A stretch of DNA of 30,595 nt, from positions 1 to 30,595 of the forward strand of contig JALOAS010000030.1 of the NCBI GenBank assembly GCA_023228705.1, read 5' to 3'. Below are positions 26,198 through 30,595 of the stretch, piece after piece. This DNA comes from Ottowia sp. Its GTDB lineage: Bacteria > Pseudomonadota > Gammaproteobacteria > Burkholderiales > Burkholderiaceae_C. The translations under genes and the position numbers were made by a program. Every line of letters begins with the position of its first letter. Positions within the stretch are counted from its first letter, which is position 1. The notes below the pieces were generated by a model. That model did not search any database, was not told the DNA's origin, and saw nothing but the letters and a program-made list of their open reading frames with translations.

Positions 26198-26962
26198 TTA
26201 CGTGCGGGTCTTTTCGACAGACAGATGATTGAGCAGCCAGCCTGCGGCACACAGGCCAAAGGTCGCGGTCACGGCCACCGCGGAGCCGTAGCCGTGGCAG
26301 CTGAGGCTGCCATCGGTCGCCGCGGGCAGGTCGCCGGCAAGCGGCAGCACCATGGACTCGCGGCTGAAGACGCAGGCCACGCCCAGGCGCCCCTGGCGCG
26401 GCGCGCCGTGCTCGCGTCGCAGGCGATAGCGCAGCCCGGCCAGCAGCCGGTCGTGCGTGACCTGCGCCAGGTCGCCCACTTCGACACGCTCGCCCTGGCG
26501 CTTGCCACCGGCGGCGCCCACCGTGACAAATGCCGAACCGGCACGCAAGGCCCACGCGGCCATGGTGGTCTTGGCGCGCAGCTGGTCGCAGGCATCGAGC
26601 ACGGCATCCACCGGAGCCGGCAGCAGCGCCGGCCAGTTGCCCGCATCGACAAACGCGTCGACCGCGTGCACCACGCAGGCCGGATTGATGCGGCCTATGC
26701 GCTCGGCCATGGCCAGCACCTTGGCCTGCCCCAGCGTCTCGTCCAGCGCGTGGATCTGCCGGTTCACGTTGGACTCGGCCACGTGGTCCAGGTCGATCAG
26801 GGTCAGCTCGCCCACGCCGCTGCGCGCCAGCGCCTCGGCAGCCCAGGAGCCCACGCCGCCCATGCCGATCACCGCCACGTGTGCGCCGGCAATCCGTTCA
26901 GCGCCAGCCGGGCCGTAGAGCCGGGCCACGCCGCCAAAGCGCCGCGCCAGATCCGGGGTCAT
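26198..26962 (-). CDS. tcdA: tRNA threonylcarbamoyladenosine dehydratase
   Basis: TcdA (CsdL/YgdL) uses ATP to cyclise t6A37 to ct6A in tRNAs that read ANN codons. The 254-residue E1-like protein has the nucleotide-binding loop VIGMGGVGSWAAEALARSG (31-49), LIDLDHVAESNVNRQ with the conserved Asp and Arg (55-69), DACDQLRAK (123-131), and SCHGYGSAVAVTATFG with conserved Cys222. Family length is about 250-270. ATG 26962 overlaps the upstream transporter stop as ATGA, so translation is coupled. Downstream lie two tRNA-Lys genes, which encode likely substrates of this enzyme. A longer frame to 27421 only shadows the transporter gene. Confidence 0.95.
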   Translation of the reverse strand: MTPDLARRFGGVARLYGPAGAERIAGAHVAVIGMGGVGSWAAEALARSGVGELTLIDLDHVAESNVNRQIHALDETLGQAKVLAMAERIGRINPACVVHAVDAFVDAGNWPALLPAPVDAVLDACDQLRAKTTMAAWALRAGSAFVTVGAAGGKRQGERVEVGDLAQVTHDRLLAGLRYRLRREHGAPRQGRLGVACVFSRESMVLPLAGDLPAATDGSLSCHGYGSAVAVTATFGLCAAGWLLNHLSVEKTRT

Positions 26963-28080
26963 TGCAGCAGATGCTCCATGCGCCAGGCCTGGTACCTGAG
27001 CGCAACCACCGCACCGGCAATGATGCTGGCCGTGGCGGCAAACGCGGTCAGGCTCAGGTTGGACAGGCCGCTCAGCCCCTCGCCCACGGTGCAGCCCAGC
27101 GCCGTGACGCCGCCCACGCCCATGAGCGCGCCGCCGGCCAGGTGGTTGGCCAGGTCCTCCGTGCTGCGAAAGCCCTGCCAATGGAAGCTGCGGGTCAGCA
27201 GCGCGTGCGCGCAGGCGCCGGCGATGACGCCGACCACCGACACCACGGCCATTCCCAGGTGCAGGCTGGCGTCGCTGTAGTACATGAGCCAGTGGATGGA
27301 TTCGGCCAGCGGCGCGGTGAAGCTCAGCGCCTCCATGCGCCCGGAGCGCGACCCCAGGTAAACCGCTTCCAGTGTGGCCGGATTCTCGGCCACGTAGCCC
27401 AGGTGGCCCGCCACCCACCACATGCCGACAACGACCGCGCCTGTGCCCACGCCTGCCAGCAGGTTGTTGGCATTCAGGAAATGCCGGCCCAGCAGGGCCC
27501 AGGCGATGAAGATGCCGCCCACCCCCGCCGCGGCCAGCAACAACGCGCTCGCCAGCGGCCAGCCGCTGATGCCCTGCAGCAGAAAGCCCAGCGTTGCCGG
27601 CCCGTCAAAGCGGGCAAACACCCGGTCCACGGTGGCCACGCGCAGCACGGCGGTGACGCCGCGCAGCGTGATGTATGCAAACAGCGCGGCAACCAGCAGC
27701 GCCACCAGCGACTTGAGGTTGCCCGCGCCCGCGCGCACCAGGTTCTTGCTCAGGCAACCCGATGCCAGCACCATGCCAAAGCCAAACAGCAGCCCGCCCA
27801 CCAGCGCCGACAGCCACATCCAGTCGGGGCCGCCATACAGCGAATCGGCGGGCCGTATCCAGCCGCCGGCGGACAGGGCGGCAAAGCCCAGCATGGCGAC
27901 GCCGGCGGCCAGCGCCCACTGCCGCATGCGGGTCCAGCTGCCCATGGTGACGATGTCGGCCACGGCGCCCATGGTGCAAAAATCGGTACGCTGCACGATG
28001 GCGCCAAAAGCCGCCGACAGCGCAAAGGTGGCCAGCAGCACCCAGCGGGTCAGCAGTGCGACGTCGGACTCCGAGAGCAT
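26959..28080 (-). CDS. YeeE/YedE-family sulfur-compound transporter (TsuA-like)
   Basis: A 373-residue inner-membrane protein with about nine or ten hydrophobic segments in two pseudo-repeats. It has the family motifs RTDFCTMGAVADIV (Cys35), SGCLSKNLVRAGAGN (Cys109) and ALGCTVGEGLSGLSN (Cys330). Characterised members such as TsuA take up thiosulfate, passing it along conserved cysteines in the pore. Cys109 and Cys330 sit in equivalent GC motifs. Its stop overlaps the tcdA start by 4 bp, making a two-gene operon. The start ATG 28080 is 130 bp from divergent valS. Substrate is inferred from the family only. Confidence 0.88.
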   Translation of the reverse strand: MLSESDVALLTRWVLLATFALSAAFGAIVQRTDFCTMGAVADIVTMGSWTRMRQWALAAGVAMLGFAALSAGGWIRPADSLYGGPDWMWLSALVGGLLFGFGMVLASGCLSKNLVRAGAGNLKSLVALLVAALFAYITLRGVTAVLRVATVDRVFARFDGPATLGFLLQGISGWPLASALLLAAAGVGGIFIAWALLGRHFLNANNLLAGVGTGAVVVGMWWVAGHLGYVAENPATLEAVYLGSRSGRMEALSFTAPLAESIHWLMYYSDASLHLGMAVVSVVGVIAGACAHALLTRSFHWQGFRSTEDLANHLAGGALMGVGGVTALGCTVGEGLSGLSNLSLTAFAATASIIAGAVVALRYQAWRMEHLLQ

Positions 28081-28142
28081 CGGCTCATTTTAGGAAGGTT
28101 GCCGCCGTGGCGCAGGCACGCGGGAGCAGCCGGCCGCCTTCA

Positions 28143-28148
28143 TACAAT
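28143..28148 (+). promoter_or_regulatory. Candidate -10 element for valS
   Basis: TACAAT lies 62 bp upstream of the valS ATG in the divergent gap. No matching -35 box is seen at normal spacing. I see no T-box or long leader structure. Confidence 0.35.
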
Positions 28149-28210
28149 GGGCGGGCTTTTAACACCACAACACGCGATGCACCGCATCCTGCCGCAAGCT
28201 CCTGACATCC

Positions 28211-30595
28211 ATGTCCAACGCAACCGAACAGCCGCGCCTGCAGCGCTTGTCCAAGTCCTTTGAGCCGCACGCCATCGAGGCGCACTGGGGAGCGGAGTGG
28301 GAGCGGCGCGGCCTGGGCACCGCCGGCTGGCGCGGTACCGGCCAGGCCGACCGCGAAGCTGCTGCAGCGGGCCGCAACTTTGCCATGCAGCTGCCGCCAC
28401 CCAACGTCACCGGCACGCTGCACATGGGGCATGCGTTCAACCAGACCATCATGGACAGCCTGACGCGCTGGCACCGCATGCGCGGCGACAACACGCTGTG
28501 GCTGCCCGGCACCGACCATGCCGGCATCGCCACGCAGATCGTCGTCGAGCGCCAGCTGCAGGCAGAAGGCACGAGCCGGCACGCGCTGGGGCGCAAGAAC
28601 TTCGTCGCGCGCGTGTGGCAGTGGAAGGAAGAATCGGGCAACACGATCACGGCGCAGATGCGCCGCATGGGCGCATCGGTGGACTGGAGCCGCGAGTACT
28701 TCACCATGGACGACAAGCTGTCCAGGGTGGTCACTGACACCTTTGTCAGGCTGTACGAGCAGGGGCTGATCTACCGCGGCAAGCGCCTCGTGAACTGGGA
28801 CCCGGTGCTGAAGACCGCGGTCAGCGACCTGGAGGTGGAGAGCGAGGAAGAAAACGGCTTTCTCTGGCACATCGCGTACCCGCTTGCAGACGGCAGTGGC
28901 GAGAAGCTGGTTGTTGCCACCACGCGGCCCGAGACCATGCTGGGCGACGTGGCGGTCATGGTGCATCCGGATGACGAGCGCTACCGGCACCTGGTCGGCA
29001 AGACCGTGACGCTGCCGCTGGTCGGGCGCGAGCTGCCGGTCATTGCCGATGACTACGTGGACCAGGCGTTTGGCACCGGCGTCGTCAAGGTGACGCCGGC
29101 GCATGACGCCAACGACTACGCCGTTGGCCAGCGCCACGACCTGCCGCTGATCGAGGTGCTGACGCTGTCCGCCGACATCAGCGACGCGGCGCCGGAAAAA
29201 TACCGCGGCATGAACCGTTTTGCTGCGCGCAAGGCCATCGTGGCCGACCTGGAGGCGCAGGGCCTGCTGGTGAAAACCGAGCCGCACAGGCTCACGGTGC
29301 CGCGCTGCGCGCGCACCGGCGAAGTCATAGAGCCCATGCTCACCGACCAGTGGTTCGTCGCCATGACCCGGATCGGCGACAAGGACCCTGCCGGCAAGTC
29401 CATTGCGCAAAAAGCCATGGACGCGGTGGCCAGCGGCCAGGTGCGCTTCGTGCCGCCGCAGTGGGTCAACACCTACAACCAGTGGATGAACAACATCCAG
29501 GACTGGTGCATCAGCCGCCAGCTTTGGTGGGGCCACCAGATCCCGGCCTGGTACGGCGACGCGGGCCAGGTGTTCGTGGCGCACGACGAAGCCGCGGCCA
29601 CTGAAAAAGCCCGCGCCGCCGGCTACACCGGCGCCCTCACGCGCGACCCCGACGTGCTCGACACCTGGTATTCCTCCGCGCTGGTCCCCTTCTCCACGCT
29701 GGGCTGGCCCGAGCAGACCGAAGACCTCGCGCTCTACCTGCCCGGCAGCACGCTGGTCACCGGCCACGACATCATCTTCTTCTGGGTCGCGCGCATGATC
29801 ATGATGACGACGCACTTCACCGGCCAGGTCCCGTTTCGCGACGTCTACATCCACGGGCTGGTGCTCGACGCGCACGGCAAGAAGATGAGCAAGTCCGAGG
29901 GCAACGTGCTGGACCCGGTCGACCTCATCCAGGGCATCAGCCTGGACGAACTGCTGGACAAGCGCGTGGTCGGCCTGCGCAAGCCCGAGACCGCACCCAA
30001 GGTGCGTGCCGACACCCAGAAGGAATTCCCCGAAGGCATCCCCGGCTACGGTGCCGACGCGCTGCGCTTTACCTTTGCCGCCATGGCCACGCTGGGGCGC
30101 ACGATCAACTTTGACACCAGGCGCTGCGAAGGCTACCGCAATTTCTGCAACAAGTTGTGGAACGCGACCCGCTTCGTCCTCATGAACTGCGAGGGCGAGG
30201 ACTGCGGCATGGCTGGCGACGCCGAGCTGCAGCGCTCGGCCGCAGACCGCTGGATCGTGAGCCTGCTGCAAAAAACCGAGCAGCAGGTCGCCAGGGGCTT
30301 CGCCGACTACCGCCTGGACGTGGTGGCCAGCGCCATCTATGACTTCGTCTGGAACGAGTACTGCGACTGGTACCTGGAAATCGCCAAGGTGCAGATCCAG
30401 CACGGCAACGCGGCGCAGCAGCGGGCGACGCGGCGCACGCTGCTCAAGGTGCTGGAGACCACGCTGCGGCTGGCCCACCCCATCATCCCCTTCGTCACCG
30501 AGGCGCTGTGGCAGGCGGTGGCGCCGCTGGCCGGCAAGACTGGCGACATGGTTGCCGTGGCCCCCTGGCCCGAGGCCGACACCCGCCGCATCGAC
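28211..30595 (+). CDS. valS: Valyl-tRNA synthetase (partial, 3' end outside window)
   Basis: ValS charges tRNA-Val and edits mischarged Thr. The 795 visible residues start MSNATEQPRLQRLSKSFEPH. They contain the class I HIGH motif as HMGH (71-74) after LPPPNVTGTL, the CP1 editing domain (TTRPETMLGDVAV and the GTGVVKVTPAHDANDY block), DWCISRQLWWGHQIPAWYG, and KMSKS (558-562). The start of the anticodon-binding helical domain follows (NKLWNATRFVLMN, then DFVWNEYCDWYLEIAK). The family is about 950 residues, so the C-terminal coiled coil is outside. The frame is open to the last base. The ribosome-binding site is weak. Confidence 0.97.
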   Translation, partial: MSNATEQPRLQRLSKSFEPHAIEAHWGAEWERRGLGTAGWRGTGQADREAAAAGRNFAMQLPPPNVTGTLHMGHAFNQTIMDSLTRWHRMRGDNTLWLPGTDHAGIATQIVVERQLQAEGTSRHALGRKNFVARVWQWKEESGNTITAQMRRMGASVDWSREYFTMDDKLSRVVTDTFVRLYEQGLIYRGKRLVNWDPVLKTAVSDLEVESEEENGFLWHIAYPLADGSGEKLVVATTRPETMLGDVAVMVHPDDERYRHLVGKTVTLPLVGRELPVIADDYVDQAFGTGVVKVTPAHDANDYAVGQRHDLPLIEVLTLSADISDAAPEKYRGMNRFAARKAIVADLEAQGLLVKTEPHRLTVPRCARTGEVIEPMLTDQWFVAMTRIGDKDPAGKSIAQKAMDAVASGQVRFVPPQWVNTYNQWMNNIQDWCISRQLWWGHQIPAWYGDAGQVFVAHDEAAATEKARAAGYTGALTRDPDVLDTWYSSALVPFSTLGWPEQTEDLALYLPGSTLVTGHDIIFFWVARMIMMTTHFTGQVPFRDVYIHGLVLDAHGKKMSKSEGNVLDPVDLIQGISLDELLDKRVVGLRKPETAPKVRADTQKEFPEGIPGYGADALRFTFAAMATLGRTINFDTRRCEGYRNFCNKLWNATRFVLMNCEGEDCGMAGDAELQRSAADRWIVSLLQKTEQQVARGFADYRLDVVASAIYDFVWNEYCDWYLEIAKVQIQHGNAAQQRATRRTLLKVLETTLRLAHPIIPFVTEALWQAVAPLAGKTGDMVAVAPWPEADTRRID

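Noticed and set aside
28085..30478. A 797-codon open frame on the minus strand
   Set aside because: It is the antisense of valS, which has all synthetase motifs. Long antisense frames are normal in GC-rich DNA, and the translation has no recognisable domain.

Overview
The window reads as chromosomal core DNA of a GC-rich betaproteobacterium, order Burkholderiales and probably near Comamonadaceae. The evidence is the unbroken gene order rpsB-tsf-pyrH-frr-uppS-cdsA-dxr-rseP-bamA-skp-lpxD-fabZ-lpxA-lpxB-rnhB, a PhaR-type polyhydroxyalkanoate regulator, and the style of the protein sequences. The placement rests on recognition, not on a database search. No phage, plasmid, CRISPR array or full insertion sequence is visible.

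Left part (1-17854, all minus strand). Transcription runs from rpsB leftwards through translation (S2, EF-Ts, ribosome recycling factor), UMP kinase, undecaprenyl-PP and CDP-diacylglycerol synthesis, the MEP isoprenoid enzyme Dxr, the sigma-E protease RseP, outer-membrane assembly (BamA, Skp), lipid A synthesis (LpxD, FabZ, LpxA, LpxB) and RNase HII. It ends with carA and a carB cut by the window edge. Many joints are overlaps or gaps of a few bases. A terminator-shaped hairpin separates rpsB from tsf.

Middle (17855-25796). A divergent promoter region separates rpsB from nnr (NAD(P)HX epimerase/dehydratase). Then come rnr (RNase R, short at its N-terminus), a divergent tRNA-Leu(CAG), a two-domain universal stress protein, a 234-bp MITE-like element with target-site duplication, an NCS1 nucleobase-type permease, and phaR.

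Right part (25797-30595). Two tRNA-Lys genes (CTT, TTT) lie just downstream of a translationally coupled pair: a YeeE/YedE (TsuA-like) sulfur transporter and tcdA, which makes ct6A on ANN-decoding tRNAs such as tRNA-Lys. The 5' part of valS diverges from them and runs off the window.

The strongest anomaly is CarA. The frame is intact and the N-terminal domain is well conserved, but all three glutaminase catalytic residues and several glutamine-binding residues are replaced. The visible part of its CarB partner keeps its ATP-grasp residues. This predicts an ammonia-dependent carbamoyl-phosphate synthetase.
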